From Pyruvatibacter mobilis (GTDB lineage: Bacteria > Pseudomonadota > Alphaproteobacteria > CGMCC-115125): 64,000 nucleotides of DNA. The stretch's first letter is position 1, and each line of letters starts with the position of its first letter. Shown here piece after piece: positions 1-9,275 of this stretch. A program made the position numbers and the translations under genes. Location: NCBI RefSeq assembly GCF_012848855.1, contig NZ_CP051630.1, forward strand, positions 62,001 to 126,000, in the 5' to 3' direction. The notes beneath the pieces are model-generated. The model was not told where the DNA came from and searched no databases. It saw only the letters and a program-made list of their open reading frames with translations.

Positions 1-362
1 AGCGCTGCCGCCACGCCGCAGAGCAGATAGAAGGCCAGGTAGCGCAGATGGCCGAGGTCATCCTCCACATTGTCGCCGAGCACCCACAGGAACAGCATGT
101 TGCCAGCTAAGTGCCAGACGTCGGCGTGCAGGAACATGTAAGTGAGCAGCGCCAGTTCCTCTGGGAAGGCACCGAAATCCGGCAGCCCGCCCACAAGCGC
201 GGCCGGCACAACGCCGAAGGCCTGGTCGGCGGCAATCATCTCGCCGGGAGCGAGGGAGGTCTGCCAGAGGAAGGTCAGCACATTGGCAATGATCAGCCCC
301 ACGGTCACCCGCTGGAAGGAGATGACCTTGAGGGGGTTGTCGTCGTGGATGGGAATGAACAT
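1..362 (-). CDS. Rhomboid family intramembrane serine protease (partial, C-terminus outside window)
   Basis: The reverse strand starts with ATG at 362 and reads off the window edge, so only about 120 N-terminal residues are visible. They begin MFIPIHDDNPLK, then give a membrane helix near residues 17-33, a periplasmic loop, and the rhomboid signature MFLHADVWHLAGNMLFLW, in which the HxxxxH spacing and the GN pair are typical of the family's second helix. Rhomboids cleave membrane proteins within the bilayer; the catalytic Ser and His lie on later helices not present here. The family call is firm from the signature, but the substrate is unknown. Confidence 0.85.
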   Translation of the reverse strand, partial: MFIPIHDDNPLKVISFQRVTVGLIIANVLTFLWQTSLAPGEMIAADQAFGVVPAALVGGLPDFGAFPEELALLTYMFLHADVWHLAGNMLFLWVLGDNVEDDLGHLRYLAFYLLCGVAAA

Positions 363-446
363 CGAGGGCTACCCGGGAACTGGCGTGCCCCCGCATTGGC
401 CGCATTGCCGGGGGCGCTTGCCGCAAGCTTACGGCAAGGGGACACT

Positions 447-647
447 TTAAAACAGCCTGCTTCGATCGGCCGTGCAGTGAGGATTGCCGGTGCAGTAGTC
501 CCGCGTGCTCTGCGGCCGGTCGCACCGGCTGCTGCTGTCGCACCACCGCTCCATGCTGCGCGTCCTGCTCTCCTGGGTGCAGGCTGCCAAGGCCGGTGTC
601 AGGAGGCAGGCCAGCAGCAGCGCACCTGCGGGCATCGTTCTTTTCAT
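447..647 (-). CDS. Small cysteine-containing lipoprotein or exported protein
   Basis: This is a 66-residue protein starting MKRTMPAGALLLACLLTP, a short positively charged N-terminus and a hydrophobic stretch ending in a lipobox-like LAAC. The mature part is hydrophilic with four further cysteines after the lipobox one (WCD, RCD, YCT, HCT), which could form disulphides in the periplasm. A longer reading frame exists upstream but overlaps the neighbouring regulator, so the start before the signal peptide was chosen. No family is recognised. It may be a real small envelope protein, but length alone makes this uncertain. Confidence 0.4.
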   Translation of the reverse strand: MKRTMPAGALLLACLLTPALAACTQESRTRSMERWCDSSSRCDRPQSTRDYCTGNPHCTADRSRLF

Positions 648-660
648 GAGGGCCTTCCCG

Positions 661-891
661 TCATGAAGGATCTCCCTGTTCGGTGGGCTCCGGCTCATAG
701 GCGAGGATATCGCCGGGGGCGCAGTCCAGCTCCCGGCAGATGGCTTCAAGCGTCGCGAAGCGGATGCCCTTGACCTTGCCGGATTTGAGCAATGACAGGT
801 TGGCTTCGGTGATGCCGACCGCCCGGGCAAGGTCGCGGCCTTTCATCTTGCGGCGGGCAAGCATGACATCGAGGGTGACGATAATCGGCAT
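661..891 (-). CDS. XRE/Cro-like helix-turn-helix regulator (YozG type)
   Basis: This 76-residue protein is almost entirely one DNA-binding domain. The segment GRDLARAVGITEANLSLLKS is a classic Cro/CI helix-turn-helix, followed by the YozG-type continuation KGIRFATLEAICRELDCAPGDIL. It lies 10 bases downstream of, and on the same strand as, a DUF2975 membrane protein. This two-gene arrangement is common in bacteria and suggests the regulator acts on its own operon. The signal sensed is unknown. Confidence 0.85.
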   Translation of the reverse strand: MPIIVTLDVMLARRKMKGRDLARAVGITEANLSLLKSGKVKGIRFATLEAICRELDCAPGDILAYEPEPTEQGDPS

Positions 892-901
892 GGATGCCCC
901 T

Positions 902-1459
902 CTAGACGATGCTGGCGCTGTCTTCGGCGGCGCGGGCAGCTTCCACCATCACCCACGAGATCACCAGCGCCACGGCCCCGACCAGCGCGATGGCGACATC
1001 GTTGCTCGACAGCGAGATCGCCACGAAGCGCTCGCCGACCGCATTGTCGAGGCTCATGGCGAGAGACACCACGATATCGCCCAGCATTTGCGCCGGCACC
1101 CATAGGATGAGGGTCATGGCCAGGGCCCGCAGGCGCTCTGCGTTGTCGGGCCCGAGAATAATGCCCCGGGCGTACAGGCCGAACAGCGCCCGCAAATGCC
1201 ACACGCCATAGAGGATGACGCCCGTCGGCAGCAGCAGGGAGGCGCCGAAACCCATTGTGCGGTCCAGCAATGTCAGCGGGCCGGGCTGCGCACCGGGCAT
1301 CATCTTGAGGCCGAGGCTGTCGCCCAGCTGCGCATCGGGGATCAGCGCCCAGCCGAGGGCCAGCAGGAGCGGGATCCCCGGCAGCAGGGCTGTCAGAACG
1401 AGATGCAGCCAGGCGCTGGCGCGTTGAATGCGGGCAAGGCGGATGTCGGAAAGCGGCAT
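902..1459 (-). CDS. DUF2975 domain membrane protein
   Basis: The 185-residue product has four hydrophobic helices, at about residues 18-40, 70-95, 118-145 and 158-178, and matches the general pattern of DUF2975 proteins, which are nearly always paired with a YozG-like XRE regulator as here. It is the first gene of the pair. The upstream 60 bases (about 1497-1530) are AT-rich against a GC-rich background and probably hold the promoter. Function is unknown; a membrane sensor or modulator for the adjacent regulator is an inference from the pairing. Confidence 0.75.
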   Translation of the reverse strand: MPLSDIRLARIQRASAWLHLVLTALLPGIPLLLALGWALIPDAQLGDSLGLKMMPGAQPGPLTLLDRTMGFGASLLLPTGVILYGVWHLRALFGLYARGIILGPDNAERLRALAMTLILWVPAQMLGDIVVSLAMSLDNAVGERFVAISLSSNDVAIALVGAVALVISWVMVEAARAAEDSASIV

Positions 1460-1542
1460 GGCCAGGTCCTTTGAAGGTCGATGACCATGCCGTTTTATGA
1501 TGTATTTTTATTGTATTGCAATAATTAATCGCCGTAGTGCAG

Positions 1543-2430
1543 CTAGTTTCGCAGCTTTCCGACGAAGTCCGCGGTCGCCGTGCCGATCTCGTGCGGGCTA
1601 TCTTCCTGGATGAAATGGCTGCCCTTCACGGTCACTTCCGTCTGGTTGGGCCAGCTGCGGCAGAAATCCCGCATGGCTCCCGTCAGGATCGCGCCCGGCT
1701 CGGCATTGACGAAGAGCTTCGGCAGGTCCGCCTGCGACAGCCAATTGCCGTAGTCCTCGACGATTTTCACAACATCCGCCGGGTCGCCCTCGATCGGGAT
1801 CTGCCGCGGCCAGGTAAGGGTGGGGCGGCGGTCTTCGCCCTTCTCGGCAAAGGGACGCCGATAGACGGCCATCTCATCTTCCGTCAGTCCACGGATGATT
1901 GAGCCTGGCAGCACCGTCTCGACGAAGACATTCTTCTCCAGCACCATCTCTTCGCCGGCGGGGCTGCGGAAGCCCTGGAACACGGCGGTCGCGGCATCCG
2001 GCCATTCATCCCAGGTCATCGGCTTCACGATGCCTTCCATATAGACGATGCCCTGCACTGCGTCGCGGTGGCGGCTGGCCCAATCAAAGCCCAGGGCGGA
2101 CCCCCAGTCGTGGATGACCAGCACGACGTTTCCGGTCACACCGAGGGCGTCCAGCACACCATCCAGATACTCGCGGTGCTGTGCAAAGGTGTAACTGTCC
2201 GGACCCGGATTATCGAGTTTGTCGGAGTCTCCCATGCCGATCAGGTCGGGGGCGATGCAGCGGCCCAGGCCCTTCAGATGCGGCATGATGTTCCGCCACA
2301 GATAGGAGGAGGTCGGATTGCCATGCAGGAAGACAATGGGGTCACCCTCACCCATCTCCACGTAGGACATGGTCTTGCCTTTGACGGTGACTGTCTTCTT
2401 GGGGTGTTCAGCGGTGGAAATCTCGGTCAT
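1543..2430 (-). CDS. Haloalkane dehalogenase (alpha/beta hydrolase, DhaA-like)
   Basis: This 295-residue enzyme hydrolyses carbon-halogen bonds in haloalkanes to give an alcohol and halide. The complete set of subfamily II active-site residues is visible: halide-binding Asn38 in HGNPTSS, nucleophile Asp108 and halide-binding Trp109 in [10 protein letters not shown], acid Glu132 in VYMEGIV, and the base His near residue 272 in GSHFIQED. Length matches DhaA/LinB-type enzymes. The start MTEIS at 2430 was chosen because upstream residues in the open frame are cysteine- and arginine-rich and unlike the family. It lies alone, with a 130-base gap to the next gene. Substrate range cannot be read from sequence. 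Confidence 0.9.
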   Translation of the reverse strand: MTEISTAEHPKKTVTVKGKTMSYVEMGEGDPIVFLHGNPTSSYLWRNIMPHLKGLGRCIAPDLIGMGDSDKLDNPGPDSYTFAQHREYLDGVLDALGVTGNVVLVIHDWGSALGFDWASRHRDAVQGIVYMEGIVKPMTWDEWPDAATAVFQGFRSPAGEEMVLEKNVFVETVLPGSIIRGLTEDEMAVYRRPFAEKGEDRRPTLTWPRQIPIEGDPADVVKIVEDYGNWLSQADLPKLFVNAEPGAILTGAMRDFCRSWPNQTEVTVKGSHFIQEDSPHEIGTATADFVGKLRN

Positions 2431-2563
2431 CAGGCGCTCCCGGACGTGAGTTCTGTTTTTGCACCTACACCCTAGTGCGCCAGACCCGGCAAGCCCACAC
2501 ACAGTTTTGCGACCTTGTGGTTCACAGACGGACCAGCGGGGATGACCTGTATTTCAAGGCAGC

Positions 2564-3061
2564 TCAGGCTTCGGCCTGTCCATCGAAACGCTGCTTGGCT
2601 TTTGCGCGCAGGCGTTCCAGCCGGGCTTCCAGCTCGTCGATGGTCTCATCGACCTTGTGCTTTGCCGCGGATGCCTTCTGGCTGCCATCCACATTGCGGC
2701 GCAGCAGCTCTTCCACGTTGGAGAACAGCTTGTCCACGGCAAGGTGGTCGCTGGTGCCCTCATAGGGGTCGTAGGGCACGCGTGCCGTGCCAAAGAGGTT
2801 GATGATCCGTTCGGTCTGGCGACCGAACCGGAGCAGTCCTTCGAAATAGCGATAGGGTCTGTCACCTCCGGCGACCAGCCCCAGCAGAAGCGCCCCGAAG
2901 GAAAACGGGCTGAGTACGAAGTCACGCAAGGCATCAAGGCCGAGCTTTGCCTGAAAGACCAGCACATCCCAGACCAGCGCCCAGCGGTCTTCCCGCCTGT
3001 CGGGTCCGGCCTTCAGCAGGCCGGTGTCGGGTTCCTCCGCCTGGTTCACCGCGTCGTTCAT
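2564..3061 (-). CDS. Conserved hypothetical protein, hydrophobic middle and coiled-coil C-terminus
   Basis: This is a 165-residue protein starting MNDAVNQAEE. A hydrophobic stretch around residues 50-65 (FSFGALLLGLVAGG) could sit in or on the membrane. The C-terminal 45 residues are charged heptads (DETIDELEARLERLRAKAKQ) predicting a coiled coil. The start was taken at 3061, where the protein begins with a hydrophilic segment; an upstream in-frame extension is less protein-like. No recognised family or function. Confidence 0.6.
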   Translation of the reverse strand: MNDAVNQAEEPDTGLLKAGPDRREDRWALVWDVLVFQAKLGLDALRDFVLSPFSFGALLLGLVAGGDRPYRYFEGLLRFGRQTERIINLFGTARVPYDPYEGTSDHLAVDKLFSNVEELLRRNVDGSQKASAAKHKVDETIDELEARLERLRAKAKQRFDGQAEA

Positions 3062-3176
3062 AGGCTGCTCCTCCCATCGAGATCTGCCGGTTCCCAGATG
3101 CATCATATCGGAAGGATCAGCGGCCCTGAAAAGGCCCTGATGCATGTGAGGGTAAATTGGGGGCGGAGCCGGCTGG

Positions 3177-3383
3177 TCAGAAGGGGCGGAAGCCCTGCAC
3201 CCAGAAGGCGATGACGATGATGACGATCGCCACGAATTGCAGCATCACGCGCCAGCGCATCAGCATCTGCGAGCGGGAGGCTGCCGCCTCACCGCCGCCG
3301 CGCCACATATTGATGATGCCGGCCGCGAGCACGAATGCCACGGCAGCGAGTGAAACCGGGATCAGGATGTCGAAAATGTCCAT
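3177..3383 (-). CDS. Twin-transmembrane protein (HIG1-domain-like)
   Basis: A 68-residue membrane protein with two hydrophobic helices: residues about 5-25 (ILIPVSLAAVAFVLAAG) and 45-62 (VMLQFVAIVIIVIAFW). They are joined by a loop containing NMWRGGGEAAASRSQMLMRWR. The arrangement, including a conserved RSQxLMRWRV stretch, is that of the small alphaproteobacterial twin-transmembrane proteins related to the HIG1 family of respiratory chain accessory proteins. Role in this organism is unknown. Confidence 0.75.
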   Translation of the reverse strand: MDIFDILIPVSLAAVAFVLAAGIINMWRGGGEAAASRSQMLMRWRVMLQFVAIVIIVIAFWVQGFRPF

Positions 3384-3401
3384 GGGCAGAACCTTAGTGT
3401 T

Positions 3402-4457
3402 TCAGCGTGCCCCGGCAAGGGGCATGGATGCCGCAGCTTCGAGATCCTCAGCATCGCAGATGGCATGGACCATGGTGAGATAGGCATCGAGAAGAGCCGC
3501 CACCTCATCCGGGTAGAGCTGGAAGGCCGCCACATGCGTGCCCCAGCCGCCAGCTGCGGCCAGGAGCGGGTGGTCGTCCGCCGGATGCGGGGCCACCCAC
3601 AGGTCGATGTTGCGGTTGGCGGCCACAATCTCTTCGGCATGGATGCGGCGGTTCACAGGATCACGTTCGTCCTGGATCAGCAGGGTCGGCCGGGCATAGG
3701 TCATACCCTGGTCCTTGAGGGTCGTCTCGAATGCCGGCGCCCCGTGCAGCAGCCCGGCTGCTGTCGTGGTCACATGGGCCAGGGCCAGGGGAAACCCGGC
3801 TGCCGCGACGGTGCCGCGGGCCATGGTGTCATAGGTATCAAGCATCGGGTCGAGGAGGATAAGCCCGCGAATGCGGCTGTCCTGCGCTGCCGCTGTCAGG
3901 GCTGCCGCACCGCCCATGGAGACGCCGAAGGGGATGATCGGCTCCCCACCGCCGCGTATCTGGGCATAGTCGACAGCGGCCAGCACGTCCCTGGCTTCGG
4001 CGCGCCCCCAGTCCAGCTGTCCGCCGCCCCAGGCTTGTGACGTGCCGGAATTGCGCATGTCGATTGCAAGCACATGGTGCTGCATGCGGGTCAGCAGCTT
4101 GTAGAGGCCAAAGGCATTCACATAGGGGTCAGCGCGGTTCGAGTTGGCGCCATGGATGAAGATGATCACCCCGCGTGTCTCGATGGGCTCGCCGGTGAAC
4201 TCATCGATGCCTGCGGGCGTTGCATCGGGCATCCACCAGCCATTAATGGCCACGCCGTCTGCGGTGGTGAGGCTCACATCCTCGTAAGCTATGCCATGGT
4301 CCGCCGGGGTATCTTCGAGGGCCTCACGCTGTGCCGCCATCAGAAGTGTCGGCAAAACGCCAACCACGAGCACCAGCACCACAAGAGGAACGGCCAGCGC
4401 TGCCCCAAGCCCAATGCGTTTCCACAGCCGATTATCCGCCGTCATCCCGGCCATCAC
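3402..4457 (-). CDS. Membrane-anchored alpha/beta hydrolase
   Basis: This 351-residue protein has an N-terminal membrane anchor or signal (residues about 15-42) and then an alpha/beta hydrolase fold. The oxyanion segment is FIHGANSNR, the nucleophile elbow is GVSMGG, a probable acid lies in DERDPVN, and the base His is in WGTHVAAF. This order is that of BAAT/peptidase S9-like serine hydrolases acting on esters or peptides outside the cytoplasmic face. Two closely spaced Met codons (MMAGM) make the exact start ambiguous by a few residues. The substrate is unknown. Confidence 0.75.
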   Translation of the reverse strand: MMAGMTADNRLWKRIGLGAALAVPLVVLVLVVGVLPTLLMAAQREALEDTPADHGIAYEDVSLTTADGVAINGWWMPDATPAGIDEFTGEPIETRGVIIFIHGANSNRADPYVNAFGLYKLLTRMQHHVLAIDMRNSGTSQAWGGGQLDWGRAEARDVLAAVDYAQIRGGGEPIIPFGVSMGGAAALTAAAQDSRIRGLILLDPMLDTYDTMARGTVAAAGFPLALAHVTTTAAGLLHGAPAFETTLKDQGMTYARPTLLIQDERDPVNRRIHAEEIVAANRNIDLWVAPHPADDHPLLAAAGGWGTHVAAFQLYPDEVAALLDAYLTMVHAICDAEDLEAAASMPLAGAR

Positions 4458-4583
4458 TGATCCCCCATCTCCCTGGCGCGCCGACTATTCCAGCCCGGCG
4501 TCCGCCATGCAATTCAAGACGGCGTGCAATGGTGAACCGTGACAGCGCTGAGGCAGCGATCGGGCAAAGCGGGCTGCTGCCCG

Positions 4584-6260
4584 TCAGCTCTCGAGCAACC
4601 GGCGGGCAATTACCTGCGCCTGGATTTCGGCAGCCCCTTCGAAAATGTTGAGAATGCGGGCATCGCAGAGGACACGGCTGACTGGATATTCGAGGGCGAA
4701 GCCGTTGCCGCCATGGATCTGCAGCGCATTGTCGGCAGCAGCCCAGGCCACGCGTGCGCCCAGCAGCTTGGCCATGCCTGCCTCAAGGTCGCAGCGATGT
4801 CCCTGGTCCTTTTCACGGGCAGCGAAGTAAGTGAGCTGACGGGCGGCGAGGATTTCAGCCGCCATCATGGCGAGTTTGCCGGCAACGCGGGGGAAGTTGA
4901 TCAGCGCCTTGCCGAATTGCTGCCTTTCGGTGGCGTAGGCCAGACCCAAATCAAGCGCTGCCTGCGCCACGCCCACGGCGCGGGCCGCTGTCTGAATGCG
5001 GGCGCTTTCGAATGTTGCCATAAGCTGCTTGAAGCCGCGGCCTTCCTCGCCGCCGAGCAGGGCGGACGCGGGCACCTCGACGCCATCAAAACCGATCTCA
5101 TATTCCTTCATGCCGCGATAGCCGAGCACGCCGATTTCCCCGCCGCTCATGCCCTCAAGGGGGAATGGCTCGGCGTCGGTGCCACGCGGTTTTTCCACGA
5201 GGAACATGGACAGGCCCTTATAGCCCGGCGCATCCGGGTTGGAGCGGGCCAGCAGGGTCATCATGTCGGCGCGGGCTGCGTGGGTAATCCACGTCTTGTT
5301 GCCGGTGATGACATAGCTGTCGCCGGACTTCATGGCGCGCGTCCGCAGGCTTGCGAGGTCCGAGCCCGTATTGGGTTCGGTGAAAACGGCAGTGGGCAGG
5401 ATTTCGCCGGAGGCGATCTTCGGCAGCAGGCGCGCCTTTTGCTCTTCGGTGCCACCCGCCATGATGAGTTCGGCGGCAATCTCCGAGCGGGTGCCGAGGG
5501 AGCCGACGCCAATATAGCCGCGGCTCAGTTCCTCGGACACGACGCACATGGCGATCTTGCCCATGCCCAGCCCGCCTGCATTTTCAGGGATTGTCAGGCC
5601 GAAGACACCCAGCTCGGACATTTCGCGGATGACCTCAAGGGGAATGAGGTCGTCCTTGAGGTGCCATTGATGGGCGAAGGGCGTGACTTTGTCATCGGCA
5701 AAGCGGCGGAACTGGCTGCGTACGAGGTCCAGGGTCTCATCCAGCCCGGCATTGCCGTAAAAGCCCGAGCTATCCGCCTCGATCATTCGTGCCAGGGCAA
5801 CCCGCGCTTCAGCGGAGGCGGCCTCTGTGAACAGCCCGGCTGTGGCGTCAGTCAGCGCATCAACCGCATCCTGCGCCACACCCATATCCGCGGGGCGCAG
5901 GATTTCGCCCTGGCTCATGGGCAGGCCGCCGGTCAGTTCGGCCACATATTCGCCGATGGCGAGTCCGGCCAGCGCCTCTTCCATCGCCGTCAGCGTGCCC
6001 TGGCTTTCCATGCGGGCCAGATAGTCCGCCAGCTGGGTCAGCGTTTCCACATAGGTGGCCGTCCAGGCCAGGCCGTGCGCGGCGACCTGCTCGCGCTCAA
6101 GCAAAGCTGCATCAACCTTGCCGCCGGGGGCCACGCGGGCAGACACCACCTCCCGTGCCGCGGCCAGATAGGCGCGGGCAGCCTCTGCGGCAGTTGCCGC
6201 GCGGGCCGTGATGCCGGACGGGGCGGAGGCGGAAGAGGTGTGGTGTTCGGCCAGGCTCAT
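4584..6260 (-). CDS. Acyl-CoA dehydrogenase with N-terminal extension
   Basis: This 558-residue flavoenzyme carries the acyl-CoA dehydrogenase fold. Seen in order are an N-terminal helical extension of about 150 residues, the central beta domain with TEPNTGSDLAS and ITGNKTWITHA (the FAD- and substrate-binding signatures), and the C-terminal helical domain with QTAARAVGVAQAALD, YATERQQFGK and QIHGGNGFALEYPVSR. The usual length is about 380-400 residues, so the extension marks the longer subgroup. The enzyme oxidises an acyl-CoA to the 2-enoyl-CoA and fits the lipid-degrading character of the region. It is transcribed away from the membrane-protein operon at 6711. Confidence 0.9.
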   Translation of the reverse strand: MSLAEHHTSSASAPSGITARAATAAEAARAYLAAAREVVSARVAPGGKVDAALLEREQVAAHGLAWTATYVETLTQLADYLARMESQGTLTAMEEALAGLAIGEYVAELTGGLPMSQGEILRPADMGVAQDAVDALTDATAGLFTEAASAEARVALARMIEADSSGFYGNAGLDETLDLVRSQFRRFADDKVTPFAHQWHLKDDLIPLEVIREMSELGVFGLTIPENAGGLGMGKIAMCVVSEELSRGYIGVGSLGTRSEIAAELIMAGGTEEQKARLLPKIASGEILPTAVFTEPNTGSDLASLRTRAMKSGDSYVITGNKTWITHAARADMMTLLARSNPDAPGYKGLSMFLVEKPRGTDAEPFPLEGMSGGEIGVLGYRGMKEYEIGFDGVEVPASALLGGEEGRGFKQLMATFESARIQTAARAVGVAQAALDLGLAYATERQQFGKALINFPRVAGKLAMMAAEILAARQLTYFAAREKDQGHRCDLEAGMAKLLGARVAWAAADNALQIHGGNGFALEYPVSRVLCDARILNIFEGAAEIQAQVIARRLLES

Positions 6261-6710
6261 GAAGGGGACGTTCCTCGGTGCGTGATTTTGCGCGCGATCC
6301 TACAGCGCAGCAGTTGGTTTCACAAAAGGGTGGGGCAAAGGCGCTGGAGGGAAAGGGTGGGAACCTTGTGCCTCACTCGGCAGCGGTCGCATCCGTTAAC
6401 GCAACGCCATTGGATGGCCGTATTTCGTCCTATTCTGGCACAAGTCATGCTTGCCCCTCCGGGAAGCAGAAACCGTTGTTTCCGCGACGTTCAACCTGAT
6501 TGGGAAGGTCGGCCCGGCGGCGGGACCAGCGCCGGAGGCAGGGACAGCGTTAACCTGTTCAGGGTGCGTTCATCCGACCGCCCGCAGGGTTCGGGGCATG
6601 ACCCAGTTATCTGCGTAACTTCCGGCGCGGGCGATCATCCGCAGGTCCGGGAGCCTGAATTCGAGGGATCAACCATCCGGGACCGCCTCGTGGGAGGCGT
6701 GTGAAGCTAG
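6261..6710. other. Intergenic region between divergent genes
   Basis: This 450-base stretch separates the divergently transcribed acyl-CoA dehydrogenase and the membrane-protein gene at 6711, so it should contain both promoters. No convincing gene, RNA gene or repeat was seen. Open frames here continue antisense to the dehydrogenase and look like composition artefacts. Confidence 0.5.
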
Positions 6711-8153
6711 ATGTCCGCAGCACAAACCAGTCAGCATTTCGACCCGGCGTCCCTGGCGCCGCGCGAAGGCAGCACCGCCGCCCGCAATTGCGGTCGCAAC
6801 GCGGAGCCTCTGTCCAAACTGCATCTCGTCTCGCGCCTGTCGGAACTCGATCAGGATCTGTCGCAGCGCTACATCAACGACAGCGCGCGCGCCGAGGCCT
6901 TGAAGCCGCAGATCGAAAGCACGGCCCGGCGGCTGTCGCAGGCGCCCTTTGCCGGGGCGGACGAATATGTGGAAGGCCGCCGCGGCCTGTTCGGACGCAA
7001 GCTCGGTTCGGATAACTCGCCCGAGTTGGGCACCGACGGTGACTCCTCAGGCCTCATTCCCCATTCGGTGCGGACGCGCATCGACTATTACCTTCAGGCC
7101 AGCGCCCAGAATGCACGGCAGATGCCGATGCATGTGATGGCGATTCTCGTGGGGCTTTTGATCTTCGCCGGTGCGCTGTTTGTGGATTACACGATCGTCA
7201 GCGAGTTCTGGACGCGTGCGCTGGCGAATGAATTCCTGGAACTGCCGGGGTCGCTGGCGGACTCGGTCGGGTTCAAGTCGCTGCAGGTGCTGTTCGCGGC
7301 GATCGCAGCGCATTTCGTGTTCGCGTCCCTTGGTCCCGTCGGTCAGAAGACCTTTACCCGCATTGTCTTTGTCTTTGCCCTTCTCATGCTCGCCGGTCTC
7401 GGCTTCCTGCTTGCCACCATGTCGCTGCCTGCCGGGTCCGCCGACACCTTCGGCGGTACGACGTCGCTTGATGAAGCGCTGGCTGGCCTTGGCCTCGGGG
7501 GCGAAGGCGCAGCCGTGCCTGCCGCACCGGTGGCGCCCGGCATCGCAGAGGAGGCTCTGTCGCGGGACGTTCACGCCGTTACCTGGCTGGCGTCCCTCGG
7601 GGTCATCTTCCTGGTGGTCACCGGTGTTGCGGCCATTGCCCTGCACAGCGCCGTCCGAGGCTTCACGCATCTGGTGGCCGTCGGCGAATACCGGCAGCGT
7701 GCGGCCCAGGCTGCGGATCTGACGCGCCGGGAGCACGAATATGTGCAGCTGGCCCGCGAGATCGAGCAGCTGCGGCAGCCGCAGGCGCGCCGGGCGATCC
7801 TGTGGGCGGGGCTCATGCGCGAGGTGCAGGCGCATCTCGACGGCATGAACGAAGCCAAGGCGGGGCTGTCGCGCCCGTCGCGTGCTGCCCCGGGCCGCCG
7901 TGGTTTCTTTGGCATGGGCAATGGTGCCGCCATGCAGCCCATCGGCGATACGGCGGACACGGATGACCGCGACAGCCTGCGCGCGCGGCTCGAGCGCAAC
8001 GAACAGTCCATGTCGGTCGAGGCCTATGAGGAAATCTTCGACACCTGGTGGGCCAGCCGCAGCCAGACGGCGCTGGCGCAGGGGGCGGATGTGGCGGTGC
8101 CGTCGCTGCCGCATCGCCCGGCCCAGCAGGCCCTGCCGCCGCTGTCGGCCTGA
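6711..8153 (+). CDS. Hypothetical four-helix membrane protein with coiled-coil C-terminus
   Basis: The 480-residue product has a soluble N-terminal part of about 140 residues and four hydrophobic helices (starting near residues 143, 185, 207 and 285). The C-terminal part, about 170 residues, contains heptad-rich stretches (EHEYVQLAREIEQLRQ). The segment GLSRPSRAAPGRRGFFG is low complexity. It is followed after 59 bases by a secreted VWA-domain protein on the same strand, suggesting a two-gene operon. No family is recognised; a membrane partner for the VWA protein is an inference from position only. Confidence 0.7.
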   Translation: MSAAQTSQHFDPASLAPREGSTAARNCGRNAEPLSKLHLVSRLSELDQDLSQRYINDSARAEALKPQIESTARRLSQAPFAGADEYVEGRRGLFGRKLGSDNSPELGTDGDSSGLIPHSVRTRIDYYLQASAQNARQMPMHVMAILVGLLIFAGALFVDYTIVSEFWTRALANEFLELPGSLADSVGFKSLQVLFAAIAAHFVFASLGPVGQKTFTRIVFVFALLMLAGLGFLLATMSLPAGSADTFGGTTSLDEALAGLGLGGEGAAVPAAPVAPGIAEEALSRDVHAVTWLASLGVIFLVVTGVAAIALHSAVRGFTHLVAVGEYRQRAAQAADLTRREHEYVQLAREIEQLRQPQARRAILWAGLMREVQAHLDGMNEAKAGLSRPSRAAPGRRGFFGMGNGAAMQPIGDTADTDDRDSLRARLERNEQSMSVEAYEEIFDTWWASRSQTALAQGADVAVPSLPHRPAQQALPPLSA

Positions 8154-8212
8154 CCCAAACTCCGACTCACGGGCTTGGCCCGTCGCCTTTCCGTTGCAAG
8201 GAGCGTTGCCTG

Positions 8213-8917
8213 ATGGCCCGCCGTCTCAGCTTTCTGCCTGCCGCCCTTCTGGGACTTGTCATCGGTCTCTCGCCCGCCGGGGCGCAGAGTACGGACCAGC
8301 CTGTCGTGCCGGCTGGGGAAGCAGCGCCGGTGCTGGTCATCGGGCTTGATCTGTCGAAATCCAATCCGATGGTCAGCAATGATGCCTATGCCCGCCGGGT
8401 GGCGGACAGGGTTGCGCCCATGGTGGAAGAGGTGCCCCTGCGCGGGCGGGTGATGGTGCGCAGCTTCGGCTCCTATGATGCCACCTCCAACACCCTGCGG
8501 ATCGACCAGGTGCTCACGGCGCGTGCGAAGCCGGATGACTTTGCGCGCGGGCTGAAGACGCTCATTTCCGGGGTGCCCAAGCTCGTTCGCGACGGCAAGC
8601 TCACCGCCCAGAACAAGACCAACATCCTGCCCTTCCTCGAGACCATGTCTCAGGTGGTCGATTGTTCCGCGGGCCCCGTACGCTTCGTGCTGCTGACCGA
8701 CGGGGTGGAAGACAGCGAATATGCGCGGCTCAAAAATGCGCGCGCCACCTTGCCCGCGCCGGGGCATGGCCGGTTCGCAGGCTGCGCCGAATTGCAGATC
8801 CTCGGCCTCGGCCAGGGGCTCAACAGCCCCAAGACGACGGAACGCCTGCGGGCGACCTGGGCTGCGTGGGCGGGCCAGGCGGGCTTTGGCAGCTTCACCG
8901 GCCTTTACGACTGGTAG
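8213..8917 (+). CDS. Secreted protein with von Willebrand factor A (VWA)-like domain
   Basis: A 234-residue protein with an N-terminal signal peptide (MARRLSFLPAALLGLVIG to the AGA-QS cleavage region). A VWA-like fold follows: the MIDAS metal-site motif DLSKS (DxSxS) lies near residue 46, and LLTDGVEDSE about 110 residues later supplies the usual Thr/Asp pair. VWA domains mediate metal-dependent protein binding. The start at 8213 was chosen because the signal peptide begins there and GCAAGGAG lies just upstream. It is in tandem with the membrane protein at 6711. The partner is unknown. Confidence 0.75.
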   Translation: MARRLSFLPAALLGLVIGLSPAGAQSTDQPVVPAGEAAPVLVIGLDLSKSNPMVSNDAYARRVADRVAPMVEEVPLRGRVMVRSFGSYDATSNTLRIDQVLTARAKPDDFARGLKTLISGVPKLVRDGKLTAQNKTNILPFLETMSQVVDCSAGPVRFVLLTDGVEDSEYARLKNARATLPAPGHGRFAGCAELQILGLGQGLNSPKTTERLRATWAAWAGQAGFGSFTGLYDW

Positions 8918-9043
8918 TCCTGCCGGCCCGGATGAGGCCCCGTCAGGTGATGCGCGAAAACCACGTTCGGGCCACACGCGCAGGTGCCATGCAGAATTGC
9001 CCCTTGGCGGGGCGGACGCTGCGGGTTTAGGCTGCGCGCCGTT

Positions 9044-9232
9044 ATGACCAAGAAACCGACCAGGAGTGTGCGCGCACTGGCCGTCCTTGCGGACGGGACC
9101 ATGCGCATTGGCGTATGCGCGCCGCATGCGGACGCCCATGGCGCCTGCCGCTCCACCGGCATGTGGCTTACCGGCCTTACCGGCCCGGCTGTGATGTGCA
9201 GCCGGGACATGGGCACCACCGGCGCCCGTTAA
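9044..9232 (+). CDS. Possible small protein, unknown
   Basis: A 62-residue frame starting MTKKPTRSVRALAVL lies in a 358-base gap between genes. It contains several cysteines and glycines and no recognised motif. No strong ribosome binding site was seen. It may be a real small gene or chance open frame in GC-rich DNA; the rest of the gap shows nothing else. Confidence 0.25.
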   Translation: MTKKPTRSVRALAVLADGTMRIGVCAPHADAHGACRSTGMWLTGLTGPAVMCSRDMGTTGAR

Positions 9233-9275
9233 GCCATTCCCTTTCTGTCGACGTCATTTTCGGTTTCTTGAACTC

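Noticed and set aside
4539-6704. A 721-codon open frame on the plus strand
   Set aside because: It lies antisense to the acyl-CoA dehydrogenase, whose motifs are clear. Long antisense frames are expected in GC-rich DNA, and this one shows no protein family features.
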